From Deinandra increscens subsp. villosa (taxonomy: Eukaryota > Streptophyta > Magnoliopsida > Asterales > Asteraceae): DNA of 64,000 bases. Below are positions 30,626-41,468 of the stretch, piece by piece. Within the stretch, counting starts at the first letter, position 1. Every line of letters begins with the position of its first letter. Both the position numbers and the translations under genes were made by a program. The DNA lies in the NCBI GenBank assembly GCA_039602395.1, contig JBCNJP010000012.1:23998396-24062395 (forward strand). The letters are read 5' to 3'. The notes beneath the pieces are model-generated. The model made no database searches, was not told where the DNA came from, and saw only the letters and a program-made list of their open reading frames with translations.

Positions 30626-30778
30626 CTTATGGAACACTGCTTCTTGATTCTGTAACACTTGTAACCTGCAAAAACACTTCCCGTTTCGTGCTAAAAGCTG
30701 AAAATCACCAAGAAAACTCAAATCGTTAGCCACAAAAACTTGAATCTGATATCGCGAGAGCCTTGAAACTTGTGTTTC

Positions 30779-30794
30779 TTGGCTCTGATACCAA
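30779..30794 (-). promoter_or_regulatory. Primer-binding site of C1
   Basis: The minus strand reads TTGGTATCAGAGCCAA, initiator-Met type, one base from the LTR end. Confidence 0.92.
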
Positions 30795-30795
30795 T

Positions 30796-31234
30796 TGTAA
30801 GGATCTAAATGTCCCTCACGCGATATCTAGTCTACTAATCACCGTGCGGAATCCAGTGATTATAGATGATTCAAGAATAATCGAATAAACAGTAAAGAAA
30901 CTATGAAAACACAAACCAGTTGAAGAATACTTGATGAAATCCGATTACCACACACCTTGAGGAAGTTAAAATTCTCTTGGAGAATTTCGATGTACACCTT
31001 TGTCAACACCCACAATCAACAACCATAAAATAGTGAATTAGATGTTCCTTATATAGTGGTAACCCAACTTGTTAAACAAGTCACTACAAATTACAAACAA
31101 AACCGGCCCATAGACCCTAGTACTCGACCAGACCCTATTAACCCAAACAGACCCAAACTAGTTAGCCCAATTACAATATAAACTAGCACATAAAATATCT
31201 AATTCAAAAGCCTCAAATTTTCACGGTCTCTACA
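30796..31234 (-). repeat. 5' LTR of C1
   Basis: Minus strand TGTAGAGACCGTGAAAATTT...TAGATCCTTACA, 439 bp. TATA (CTATATAAGGAAC) at about 31042-31054. Resembles solo LTR S1 over its 3' half (TATTCTTGAATCA, GGATTCCGCACGG, GATATCGCGTGAG), so both belong to one LTR lineage. Confidence 0.85.
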
Positions 31235-32440
31235 GTCACAGGGTCAGGGGCCAATCGTAACATTCGATCGAACTCATTGGTATATTCACGATGAGTCATA
31301 TTTAAAGCCTCAAGTTTAATAAAATTAACTTCCAGTCGATCGATTTCATTTTGAGAACAGAACGAGAGGGTTCCAAACATGGTGGGGTCGAAAGCTCATA
31401 CAAACTCTTCGTGACTTCTAAGCCCACTGAATTCGCTGGAACCGAAGGAGCGGCAGGTTTTCTTCAATGGTTCGATAAGACGGAAGCTACGTTAAACATG
31501 TGCAACCGTCCTGAAGCTCAATGGGTCAATTACGCGTCAAGTACATTCAAGAAAGGGGCTCTAACTTGGTGGAATACGCAAATAAGAGCCAAGACGCGGG
31601 AGGTGCTTTATGCTTTAACTTGGGATGCATTCAAGGCTTTGTTAACAGAGGAGTATTGTCCAAGGTTAGAAATGAGGAAGTTAGAGGCCGAATTCAGGAG
31701 TCTCACCATGAAGGGAGCTGATCATCTCGGTTTTACATCTTGATTCCAAGAACTCTCTTTGCTTGTTCTTCACTTGGTGACTCCTAAACAAACTGCAATC
31801 GACTGCTACATCGACGCTCTCCCTGAAGCGATGCGTATAGTAATGATGTTTGTGAACCCTACAACTCTGTCAGCTACCATCAAGTTAGCTGGAACTCTGA
31901 CTACTGAGATGGTCAAGACTGGGGTGCTGAAAAAGGAAACCATTAAAGACAAGGATGATCATGGGTCAAGCTAAAGCAACAACGAGTCCACTAACAAACA
32001 ATAAGAGAAAAATTCACACTCAAAGCTATGCATTGGTTACCCCTACTGTTCCCATAAAATTTGTGGCTCCAACCAATACCACTGCCGCCAGACCAAATTA
32101 TAAGGGTCCAAACCCTTTATGCACCATTTGCAGCTATCATCATCATGTTGGCACACAATATAGTAAGTGTAACAAGTGTGGAAGGTTTGGGCATTTAGCA
32201 GAAGTGTGTAGGACTGTTCCAGCAGGAATAAATCAAACTCTAGCAGTTGTACCCGTTCCAAACAACAATGCCAATCGTGCATGTTACCAATGTGGGAGTC
32301 CTAATCACTTCAAGAACCAATGTCCCAGTTAAACGAACAACAAGCAAGCCACCCGAGGTCGAGTTTTTATGCTCGACGCACCTGAAGCTTGTCAAGACCC
32401 AAATATCGTTACGTCAAACTGTTGAATACCTTCATCTGTG
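31235..32440 (+). pseudogene. gag: G2: gypsy gag relic
   Basis: Frame 31351-31743 reads SSYKLFVTSKPTEFAGTEGA, FLQWFDKTEATLNMCN and FKKGALTWWNTQIRAKTREV, a gypsy (Tekay-like) capsid core. Frame 31759-31974 continues (CYIDALPEAMRIVMMFVNPT). Frame 31955-32332 has two knuckles, CNKCGRFGHLAEVC and CYQCGSPNHFKNQC. It then reads RGRVFMLDAPEACQDPN until about 32410, where homology stops. Protease, RT and integrase are missing. The 5' LTR is absent because C1 lies on that side. Several stops and frameshifts. Confidence 0.85.
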
Positions 32441-33406
32441 AGCTTGCTTGAGTTATTCACAAACATCGACAACTAGTTTTTACCTACGTCATATTAGCTA
32501 GTTATCCATGAATAACTTTTAGAATGATTTCTCATATACTTTGTTAAGTTTAATTTTGCCTTGTCAATTGACTATTACCATGAATAAAACTTGGTTTCTT
32601 ATGTTCACTATCAGTTAATCAAACATGAACGTGGTTAGATTAATTACTTCATTAGCATGATTCTACATAAATGACACTAGATAAATATCCAAGAACTGTG
32701 TGAACATTGCTAGTTCGATTATCCATTGATAGAACAGTGTTACTTGATTCTTCTATGGTGAACTATCTGTGTCTTGTGACCCATACACAACAAGACGAAC
32801 TATGAGGACCCTACGACGAAATGAGTAATTACGAGTGCACACGTAATTATAAATTTTGACGCATGAAAATTATGGTAAATCATGTCGTGTATCATAACAT
32901 TGAACCTATCGTGATTTAGAGCGAAAAATGGATATTACTTGAGAAGAGCATGGTGGATACGCCGATGGTACATCATATATATATGTGTTCCTGTCAAGTT
33001 ATCAAATGTATCGTCCTTTGGATCATTATTTTAGACCTTGACCTATTATTTGATGGGAATTTTGGAGCAAAACTTTATGCAATATACATTTTATGTCATA
33101 AGCCCTTATTAATTTTTGTGACACAGTATTCAATCGTTATGATATTTTATGATATCCTTTGATCGCTCCAAACTAATCATTTATGCTTATTTAACACTAC
33201 ACATTTTCTTGTGATGCTTTCTATCTTGGGAAATCCAAACATTGCGTATGTAAACTCTTATACACCCTCTCAACAATAAAACCCTCATCCCATACAATGT
33301 GTTAGTGTAGCCATATCTTTTACATTTCAAGCCTTTTCAATATTCACAGCTTTACCCTAGAGTTTTCACTGCATAAATTTCGGGACGAAATTTTTCTAAG
33401 TAGGAC
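32441..33406. other. Decayed non-coding segment of G2
   Basis: AT-rich, no supportable gene. The last 40 bases (AATTTCGGGACGAAATTTTT and AAGTAGGAC) are the usual sequence just before a Tekay-type 3' LTR. Confidence 0.55.
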
Positions 33407-35260
33407 TGTAACAATCATGAAATTTTGTTTTATTAATAAAAGCTTTTGAGTTATCAAATAAATTATGTTATTTATTTACTTGATTAAATTAATTCTCCTA
33501 ACAACATTTATAAATAAATATTGTTGAGTCTCAAGTTTTTAAAATTAATGCGCACTAAACAAACTTGATTTTTATAATTGTTTCGCAACATTTATTGTTT
33601 TAAACGTGGCAAAATGATCTGAACATTTGAAGTAGTAATTTTTTTATTTTATATATAACAACACTATACGCGTTTTAAAGATAAAAACGCTCATTTTTAT
33701 GGTGTAATTTTTTTAAAAAAATAATGTCGTATCTAAGAGTTATGAAGGTTTAAAATATGGGGGAATTTGATAAAAAGTCAAAAATACCCTTTTATCTTTT
33801 GTTTTCTTTAATTTTTCTCTCTCATTCTACACAGAAAAATTTTGGGTCATAGATCTTCATTTAATTGAAAATCTAATGGCTGTGATTCCTTTTTATCCTT
33901 CTTATCCAAACTAAACTTCTCAGAATAACCTCACCCCAGATTTATAAACAACATTTGATGTTTTGTTTGTCACTTTTCCGTCTTCGTCCAATATGAGAAG
34001 TTTTAGTTAACCCTTGATAATGCAACATAAAGTTGACCATGACTAATTAAAGCATGGATTTTTTAAATACTGTAACATTCCAAAATTTGGAAAAATACAT
34101 GACTAATGTGATAAATACATATGATATATGTGCTAGATAGCTATACGTGATGAAATGTGTAAAAAATGCATCTTTACCCATTACCGGGTAATAAGTTGAT
34201 AAAGGATGGTTATATACGGGTTGATTGATAAAATGAGATGAGGAAATAAGGTAAATATGTGTTTTATATCAAAGATAATTGATATATATGATGTTATCAT
34301 GAAAAATGTACTTAAACGTTAATATGATAAAAATAAATAATAACAGGAGATAATACCTTTACGTGATTGCATTATATTAAATACATGTGTAAAGGTGTGT
34401 TTGAATAGTATATATGCATGTGAAATATTCATTTGATGAATATATACATGGAAATACATGTTAGAATAGTTATACGTATAAAAAATAAATAAATTCATGT
34501 TTAAACGTTAAAAGGGTCGTTAAAAATAAATAATACGTAATGTATACAATTATTATATGTGTTTATATTTATTATATACATCCCGAGATCTAGAAAATAT
34601 TATAAATATATCCTAATATGTTTCGGAACATAAAATGATGAGTGTTGCAAAGTTAGAGGGGCCAAATTGCATTCTGTGAAAAAGTATATAAATAAATATA
34701 TAAATGTATACGTGTGTATTTATGCGTTATTGAGTGTATTCCAAACCTTAGAAACCTTGAGAAACATGTCCCATTATATTTTAGAGCATAAAATAATAAA
34801 AGGGTAAAAGTTCAGGGGTTAAATGTGCAACAAACCAAACCTGAGGGACCAATAGTGTAAATAAAGCAAAACTGACCGGATAATGTGGCTCGCGTATCGC
34901 GATCCACCACCCTAATACCTGCGTGATACGCGAGGCTCGTGTGCAACCAGAAAAAATACAGGTCGCAAGTTTGGCCACGAGTTCGAACTTGAAGACCAAG
35001 ATAGACCCCCTTACGCGTCAAATTTTGATCGTTATTCACCATGAAACGTGTAAGGACCTTAGGACGACCTCAAACCTATAAATTGGAGCCTCAAATCAAC
35101 AGAATTCCTCACTAATTTACTGAATTATCGCCCAAAAACCCTCATTCTGGCCGAGATATTCATAGGAGCAATACGCACAAATGGTGAAGAATTTAGAGCT
35201 GAAGTTCTGCAGTTATATATCATTTGGTAAGATCTAAAATAAACCCTTTCAATTTTTGTT
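33407..35260 (+). repeat. LTR-like AT-rich DNA (G2 3' LTR and a second LTR start)
   Basis: TGTAACAATCATGAAATTTT at 33407 follows the PPT-like context of G2. A second LTR-type start, TGTAACATTCCAAAATTTGG, lies at 34073. A TATA-like CCTATAAATTGGAGCC sits at about 35075. No closing end or PBS was found, so borders are open and the two starts may belong to different insertions. Confidence 0.4.
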
Positions 35261-35267
35261 AAGGGAA

Positions 35268-35460
35268 AGAGTTTAACACTTTAACACTTTTTTTCTTTAA
35301 GGGAGTTTGGCACATTGATATTTTCTACCTTAAACTTTAACACTTTGTTTTTTCTTTAACAATTTTTTTTTCTTTAACAGAGTTTGGCATATGGACATTT
35401 TATAACTTAAACTTTAACACTTTGTTTTTTTTTTCTTTAACGGAATAGTAAACTTTAGGT
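35268..35460 (+). repeat. T-rich minisatellite
   Basis: About three imperfect copies of a 60-80 bp unit containing TTTAACACTTTG, TTTTCTTTAAC and GAGTTTGGCA. Related T-rich DNA continues to about 35690. Confidence 0.6.
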
Positions 35461-36937
35461 TTTCATAGTTTAGCCACATATGTTTCATATTTTTACGTTT
35501 TCTACCCTCTAACTTTTAAAGTTTTTTTTTCTTTTAAATTTTGTGGTCTTTTACTTTAGCCACGAAACTTTTAACTTTTCTACTTTCGTTTCTTAGTATA
35601 CTTTTAGAGTTATATACTTTCACCACGGGACTATTAGACTTTAACATTTTATACCCTTTAACTTTTTAAATTTCGTTTTTTAAATGTTTTTTATTTGAAC
35701 TGGCGGATAAATAGGTGGCCTGTTGCGAAGTGCAGGCGGGTCACAAGACCAAATAAAACAGAAGGACATTGTTATTGCAGGACCGCCGCAACGCGCGGGC
35801 GGGTCTGCAACTTGTTTATCAATCAATTCAGATTAGCTTGAACCATAAATCACATGGTTGCACATCTTGTTTCAAACATTTTTCTTTCTTTGGACCTCCT
35901 TAGTCCTTATCAATTAACACAAAAGAATTGCAGCTTCTATTATGTTTCATTTTACAAATTTATAGAGTCATAAGACTATTCCCGCTTCTAATATGATTAA
36001 CCAGCCAATTTTGTTGATCTTATATTTCTAACTTATAATAAACTGGCAGGATTACAAAAAGTAAATCTGAAAATAAATAGTAGAATAAGCATAACAGAAA
36101 CCTTTTGAATACAATCCCATAAAGATTGAGAAAATGCATATGACACCTCTATAGAATCCGTAGGTGCTAACCATACTCAAGCACTTGTTTGATGATATAA
36201 AGGATCAACAACAAAGACAACTAAAAAATAAATTAATTAATTTACTCTATGGTAAAATTTAGATAAAAAAAGATATAGGTGGCAGTGTGGCAACCCATCA
36301 AACTTCTTCACATTAAGAGCCTCAAAAGACGATTCCAATGTTGTTAAAGGAGATAACTATAAAATATCATAATTTATAGTTAGCTCACAACTTCACATAC
36401 AAAAAAAAGTAAGATAGTTTATAAAATATTGTATTCCTTCTTCATAATACCCTCTACTTTATATTCCATTGTGATATCTCTTGGTGGTTACATCAATGTT
36501 TTTGCAACATTAGAGGAGAGCTTCCTCCCTTATCCATCCACTGCACGAAAACAACAATAGTTAAAAATATAACCACACCACTGCATTTACATTATCAATC
36601 CTTTCTTAATGACAAAAAGATGGATGTACCTTTTTATTTCAAAGATTCCTTACTTAATTCTAAAAAAGATGCCAGATCAACATAAAAAGTTAGCACAATG
36701 TTCCTTGAGCAAGCCTAATCTCCGAATTTCCAGAATTCTCATAGTAAAGCCATTCTTAAGCAAATCATGTCTCACTTGAAGTATAGACACATAGAAGAAA
36801 ATAAAGCATAAAAAGAGTGGCATAACACATACCTAATTTACAAAATGGAAGAGCATAAATCACTCGAACAAACCATCTGCTATAGCTGCAAATTGATGAT
36901 TTCCAATAAACCTTCTGATGGATGAACCAAGCACTAA
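35461..36937. other. Intergenic DNA without recognisable features
   Basis: AT-rich; no long frame, LTR or TIR seen on either strand. A short GC-rich part at 35700-35815 (GCAGGCGGGTC, GCGCGGGCGGGTC) does not match anything I know. Confidence 0.5.
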
Positions 36938-37276
36938 GGGCATGTGGTATACTCGTGTTAAATTGGTGGTGTTAAAGTGCCACGTGGGCGATGACTGGTA
37001 ACACGACACTTTAACACCAAGTGTGGTATACATGGTGTTAAAGTGTGGTGTTAAAGTAAGTTATTTTTTATTAATTAAACAAATAAAATAAAAATTAAAA
37101 ATAAGTGGAATTTTATGATTGGATCCAGACCCACCACCATTCCCTTTAACGCCCATTAAATATATGGCGTCGTTGGTATGGCGCAAGCAATGGCGCATGT
37201 GTGGGGTGGGTTTGGCGCCGCTATCTCCTGCCACATAGGTCTTTGGCGCCGTTAAACATATGTACACCGAATGCCC
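36938..37276. mobile_element. M1: Harbinger/Tourist-type MITE
   Basis: 339 bp with TIRs GGGCATGTGGTATAC and GTACACCGAATGCCC (12 of 15 match when inverted), flanked by TAA on both sides (36935-36937, 37277-37279). Subterminal TGGTGTTAAAGTG repeats are present. It has no transposase; size, TIR and TAA duplication fit a PIF/Harbinger MITE. Confidence 0.88.
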
Positions 37277-37747
37277 TAAAAATAAATGTGTTAAAAGATG
37301 CCAAATGATAAAATGTGAGAAGCATGCTTTTTATAAAAATTGTGGATTGGAAGCAAGCTATCTTGACCATCCTTCACAGAATCACATGTGCAATTCCCTT
37401 CATACATAAGAGAATATAAAACTTCACAAGTGCAACAATTAAGAAGAAATATGAACAACTACAGGTTGGACTTGCTGACCTTGCAGGTGGATCTGATGGA
37501 AGTTTGATCAAGGAACCAAAGCATTATGTAAGTTTAATATTTCTCACATGCTTTTCTATTTTGAAGTTGGCTTTGACTTCAGATGTCAAATCTATTTGTT
37601 TGATTTTCATATTTAAATTTGGTGTCTTCTTTTTCAATAAATTAATAGGGAAAACTTTCACAGAATGGCAACATACTTTCACATCATTTTTATTTTGGTT
37701 GATGAACTTGAGGGGAATTTTGTATTTGCGTTCTGGAATTGATTATG
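37277..37747. other. Spacer between M1 and G3
   Basis: Mostly AT-rich. A short stretch (about 37452-37528) reads EQLQVGLADLAGGSDGSLIK and is followed by GTAAGT, as an exon end might be. It is too short to name and is possibly a gene fragment. Confidence 0.35.
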
Positions 37748-38109
37748 TGATGATACGACCCATGACAGAGTTGGCTCAACCCAGAAGAACAAGCTTGTTT
37801 CTGACCCAGATGTTGACCCAAAGGCAGTCAACAAAACCACCGGATAATAGGGTTGAACCCTTCAAAGTTCTCAACTTGTTCCCACGTCTTTGTTTCATCT
37901 TGTAGTTAGGAAGTTTAGGAAGTGGAGCCACTACTATCTCTGCATTTTCCCATTTTTAGCTTAAAGTTAGGACCCCATGTTTAGTCATTTTCATTTCCTA
38001 TAAATTGCAAGTTTTTCATCGAAAGAAATCATAGAAAATTGTCCCAAGTATTGTGTTTTTTCTTCTTTAAATTCTTTGGAGCTTAACCCCCTCTAAGGGT
38101 TATTCATCA
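37748..38109 (+). repeat. 5' LTR of G3
   Basis: TGATGATACGACCC...GTTATTCATCA, 362 bp, with inverted TGATGA/TCATCA ends. TATA-like CTATAAATTGC at about 37999. The left flank is TTATG. No 3' LTR is in the window to confirm. Confidence 0.7.
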
Positions 38110-38110
38110 T

Positions 38111-38128
38111 TTGGTGCTTTCATTCATG
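38111..38128 (+). promoter_or_regulatory. Putative PBS of G3
   Basis: TTGGTGCTTTCATTCATG directly follows the LTR. TTGGTGCTTTCATT is seen after the LTR of other plant gypsy elements (recalled, not searched). Confidence 0.55.
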
Positions 38129-38142
38129 ACCTCTTCCTCATG

Positions 38143-38674
38143 TGTAAGGGAATAATTTGTGGCTTGTGTATTAAATCACCTATTGGCGGACTATTTTGAA
38201 GGCCTATGTGATAGAATAGGTGGAAATTAGCTGGGTTATGGTTATATTGGGTCATTGGGCCAATTTAGACATGTTTGGGCTCATTTAGAATGAGTTTAGG
38301 TGAAGTTTTATGGGCCCACATGGTCAAATCCGGAAATTAGGGTGTAATTAGGGTAAGGAGGATAACTTGTTTATCAAGTTGGACATCTCCTATAAATAGG
38401 ACCCTAGTTTGTTTGTTTAGGTTTGCTGATTGATTGTAAAGGGGTCAGGGGAGTTCAAGAGGTTCTCGAAATTCTCCTAAGAGAATTTCGACTTGTGTGT
38501 TGCAACCAAAGGTGATCAATCAAGTTTATTTTCTCAATCGGTTTGTCATTCTTATTGTTTTCAATTAATCGTTTACGTTATTGATTATTATTCTTGAATC
38601 ACCTCGTAACACCGGATTCCGCACGGTTGTTACAAGGCATTGATATCGCGTGAGGAGAGATTTCGATCCTTACA
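38143..38674 (+). repeat. S1: solo LTR of a C1-related copia element
   Basis: TGTAAGGGAATAATTTGTGG...TTCGATCCTTACA, 532 bp, with TCATG on both sides (38138-38142, 38675-38679). TATA at about 38391 (CTATAAATAGGAC). Its 3' half resembles the C1 LTR. Removal of the LTR plus one TCATG joins the G3 leader to its gag start. Confidence 0.9.
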
Positions 38675-38676
38675 TC

Positions 38677-38871
38677 ATGGCCGCTCGCAAATAATCTTTT
38701 GCCTCCAATTCCGATGACACCACCCAAGCTCTTCTCGACCGCCTCGACGCTAATTCCGCCTCCATCACCAATCACTTCCGCGATCTTAATACCACCCTCA
38801 CCACCACCTTGACCGCCCTCGCCAACGCCATGGCCACCCTTCCCACCGCCGTCACAAGCCTACTGCCCCCC
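38677..38871 (+). pseudogene. gag: G3 gag, N-terminal part before B2
   Basis: ATG at 38677 lies in the right-hand TCATG of S1. The reading is MAARK, then a TAA, then SFASNSDDTTQALLDRLDAN and a Thr/Leu/Ala-rich helix (TTLTTTLTALANAMATLPTA) up to the B2 LTR. The frame continues after B2 at 46503. The early TAA alone would abolish the protein. Confidence 0.75.
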
Positions 38872-39308
38872 TGTAGATGCTAGATTATGAGGCTTGCAAT
38901 ATTAAATATGTTAGGCTAGGCTCAGAGGGTTTCATTAGATTAGTAGGCTAGTTTACTATTAGATATGGGCATGGGCTTGGGTTTATGATTAGGGTTTAAG
39001 AGCCTAATAGTAAACTCATGGGATGGCTATATAAACCCCATGAGTTTACTATTCAAAGCGGGCAAGTTTATGACTCTAGAGAGAGAGAGAGCTAGTGTTT
39101 ATGATCGGAATCTAGAGAGAGAGAGGAGTTTATGATTTCTTGTTTGTACCCGACAAGTTCATCTTGTGTGCAAAGATCAAGTGTTTATTTGTTTAATCAT
39201 CGTATTCTTCGTGTTTCTTCTCTTCTCTATCTTGAATCACTAATCTAACCGGATTTCGTAAGTTTAGATTAGAAAATATCGTGAACGGTTGTTGATCCCG
39301 GACCAACA
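38872..39308 (+). repeat. 5' LTR of B2
   Basis: TGTAGATGCTAGATTATGAG...CCCGGACCAACA, 437 bp. TATA (CTATATAAACCCC) at about 39028. Holds a (GA)n microsatellite at about 39082-39095. Clearly related to the B1 LTRs. Confidence 0.92.
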
Positions 39309-39309
39309 A

Positions 39310-39326
39310 TTGGTATCAGAGCCAAG
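39310..39326 (+). promoter_or_regulatory. Primer-binding site of B2
   Basis: TTGGTATCAGAGCCAAG, initiator-Met type. Confidence 0.93.
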
Positions 39327-39382
39327 AATCACAGATTCGAGGTTCTCACGATATTGGATTCAAGCTTTTTCCAAAAAAAAAA

Positions 39383-39893
39383 ATTTGAAGATTTAAAAAT
39401 TTGGAGATTTGAAGATTTGAAGATTTGAAGATTTGAAGATTTGAAGATTTGAAGATTTGAAAAATTTGAAGATTTGAAGATTTGAAGATTTGAAGATTTG
39501 AAAAATTTGAAGATTTGAAGATTTGAAGATTTGAAGATTTGAAGGTTTGAAGGTTTATGATCAAGGCTTGAAGATTTGAAGGTTTATGATCAAGGCTTGA
39601 AGATTTGAAGATTTGAAGATTTGAAGATTTGAAGATTTGAAGATTTGAAGATTTGAAGATTTTAAGATTTGAAGGTTTGAAGGTTTGAAGGTTTATGATC
39701 AAGGCTTGAAGGTTTGAAGGTTTATGATCAAGGCTTGAAGATTTGAAGGTTTATGATCAAGGCTTGAAGATTTGAAGGTTTATGATCAAGACTTGAAGAT
39801 TTGAAGGTTTATGATCAAGGCTTGAAGATTTGAAGGTTTATGATCAAGGCTTGAAGATTTGAATGTTTATGATCAAGATTTGAAGGTTTAAGA
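39383..39893 (+). repeat. B2 leader array 1: GATTTGAAG repeats
   Basis: A 9-bp unit GATTTGAAG in long runs. From about 39540 it forms a higher-order unit in which a variant GGTTTATGATCAAGGCTTGAA alternates with GATTTGAAG, about eight times. Frames across it encode only repetitive Ser/Asn/Leu peptides. Confidence 0.92.
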
Positions 39894-39912
39894 TCCAACA
39901 CAATCATAAACT

Positions 39913-40094
39913 GAGTTTACTATCGGAGTTTACTATCGGAGTTTACTATTGGAGTTTACTATTGGAGTTCACTATCGGAGTTTACTATCGGAGTTTACTA
40001 TCGGAGTTTACTATCGGAGTTTACTATCGGAGTTTACTATCGGAGTTTACTATCAGAGTCTACTATCGGAGTTTACTATTGGAGTCTACGACCC
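39913..40094 (+). repeat. B2 leader array 2: GAGTTTACTATCG x 14
   Basis: Fourteen 13-bp copies (182 bp) with single-base variants. The unit contains a shifted form of the family leader motif (TTTAC, ATCG). The length 13 cycles through all frames, which produces spurious open frames. Confidence 0.93.
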
Positions 40095-40225
40095 GGAGCG
40101 TGTTTGCGATTCCCACTGTATTTACGATTGGGTTTACGACTCGGGGGTGTTTGCGATTCCCACTGTATTTACGATTGGGTTTACGACTCGGGGGTGTTTA
40201 CGATCACTGTTTACGATTGGAAACT
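40095..40225 (+). repeat. B2 leader array 3: GTTTACGA motifs
   Basis: About ten copies of TTTACGA or TTTGCGA, including a direct duplication of a segment of about 57 bp (TTTGCGATTCCCACTG to GACTCGGGGG). This corresponds to the B1 leader array. Confidence 0.88.
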
Positions 40226-40541
40226 GTTTACGGCAAGAAGTCACTATTTCACACTTTCACGGAAACGGACATAACTTTTGACTCGTTTGAAGTTAGAGGC
40301 TCAAATTTTAAAACGACGTTCGTGACACCGAGCCCCAGATTTATCCCCGACTAAGGTCCAGGGGAGCTCGTTTGGACCCCCAAATTCCACTCCGAAGGCC
40401 TCCGTTTTCGCGTTTTAAGTTTTTGACACTATTCTTTGAATAGTACTTTTGCCGATTTTGCCGTTTTTGCCAATTTTTCAAGATTTTCAGAAGCTGCATA
40501 GCTAAAGAAAGAAAAAGAGTTCAGTGGTTGAAGAAAAGAAT

Positions 40542-41468
40542 ATGGTTGAGGACATGGATGCTTTCGCAGATGAAGTTGACAAAACTAAGATATGCCCCAA
40601 TCCCACTTGTGCTCGTTTAATTCCTAGACTTAGGCAAATCTGTAAAAATTATGAGTTAGAACTGTTTGAGATAAAATGCGAAAGGAGTTCATTCAAGGGT
40701 AGATGGCAAAAGAATGAAGCGAAAGTAAAAGCCCAAAAACTAGACATTGAGAAATATCAAAGGCTAGCAACGGAGAAGACTATTTTACATGATCGGGCTA
40801 GGATTGAGATATCTGAGCTGACACAGAAATTAACTGAACTGCAGCAAAAATATGATGAGCTACAGGTCAAGTATGATTGCAATCAGGAAAGAAATATGCG
40901 AATGCTCAATGCTGGAAAGGAATTGTCACGTGCTGTTGTGACTGGCCAAGTTGGGAAAGACACATCTGGGTTTGGGTCAGAGAAAATTGATAAATCTTTG
41001 GCAATGAACAACATCATACCTCCACCAGTTCCCAGAGACATCATAGGAATACTTCTTAGTGAGGATCAAGTTGAACGAACCAAGTCTGATTATAAAGAAG
41101 CTGCTCCTCCTATTGATAGTGTCTTGATTGGAACTACACCATTGACTCAAGAGGAAATAGACAACGAGGCAAACATGACATATGGTGAAGGGAGAATAGA
41201 GGATGTATCAAGAGATGATGCTGAGTGCCAGGAGTATAACAGATGTCATAACTCCAAGCATGATGATGCTGGTACAAGTAAAAGTGGAGTTAATGATGTG
41301 ACTAAGAATGAGCCCAAAGCTCCTGTGTCGGAGATAAAGCTGAAACAGTATCCTAAAATTGAGACCCCATGCTTCAAAGTAATTGACGAAGTCAAAAGGG
41401 AAAAGGTGATCTTGACGACACGGCCTCAGGGGAAGATCTTTATGACATCTGGATCAATGTTTGACTAA
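40542..41468 (+). CDS. gag: B2 gag start segment, coiled coil
   Basis: The first ATG at 40542 gives MVEDMDAFADEVDKTKIC. The frame is open upstream, but the ATG used by B1 is lost. Motifs as in B1: CPNPTCARLIPRLRQICKN, a heptad region (ISELTQKLTELQQKYDELQ), VPRDIIGILLSEDQVERTK and TPLTQEEIDNEANMTYGE. It ends in a TAA at 41466-41468, where B1 has CAA in FDQEPDVGYE. About 308 codons. The same deletion of the capsid domain as in B1 is seen. It probably served as a structural or RNA-binding remnant. Confidence 0.85.
   Translation: MVEDMDAFADEVDKTKICPNPTCARLIPRLRQICKNYELELFEIKCERSSFKGRWQKNEAKVKAQKLDIEKYQRLATEKTILHDRARIEISELTQKLTELQQKYDELQVKYDCNQERNMRMLNAGKELSRAVVTGQVGKDTSGFGSEKIDKSLAMNNIIPPPVPRDIIGILLSEDQVERTKSDYKEAAPPIDSVLIGTTPLTQEEIDNEANMTYGEGRIEDVSRDDAECQEYNRCHNSKHDDAGTSKSGVNDVTKNEPKAPVSEIKLKQYPKIETPCFKVIDEVKREKVILTTRPQGKIFMTSGSMFD

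Larger units (their letters stand above)
11244..31234 (-). mobile_element. C1: SIRE-like Ty1/copia element, minus strand, host of A2
   Basis: From right to left: 5' LTR, PBS, leader, gag with two CCHC knuckles and a coiled coil, protease, integrase, and RT with YVDD. The pol is split by A2 (11500-23747). The SIRE-like assignment rests on the very long gag with two separate knuckles and is inference. The element ends on the left at the A1 LTR, inside pol, so RNase H and the 3' LTR are missing. Many stops and frameshifts show that it is old. Confidence 0.85.

Noticed and set aside
32950..33162. 70-codon frame in the G2 spacer
   Set aside because: AT-rich, hydrophobic chance frame without motifs or start context.
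39346..39702. Minus-strand frame encoding repeated SSNLQIFK
   Set aside because: Translation of the GATTTGAAG array on the opposite strand; purely repetitive.
39949..40354. Two open frames over the B2 leader encoding EFTIGVYYRSLLS-type repeats
   Set aside because: They are produced by the 13-bp tandem repeat cycling through frames; no start context, no homologue, and the frame differs in the sister element.
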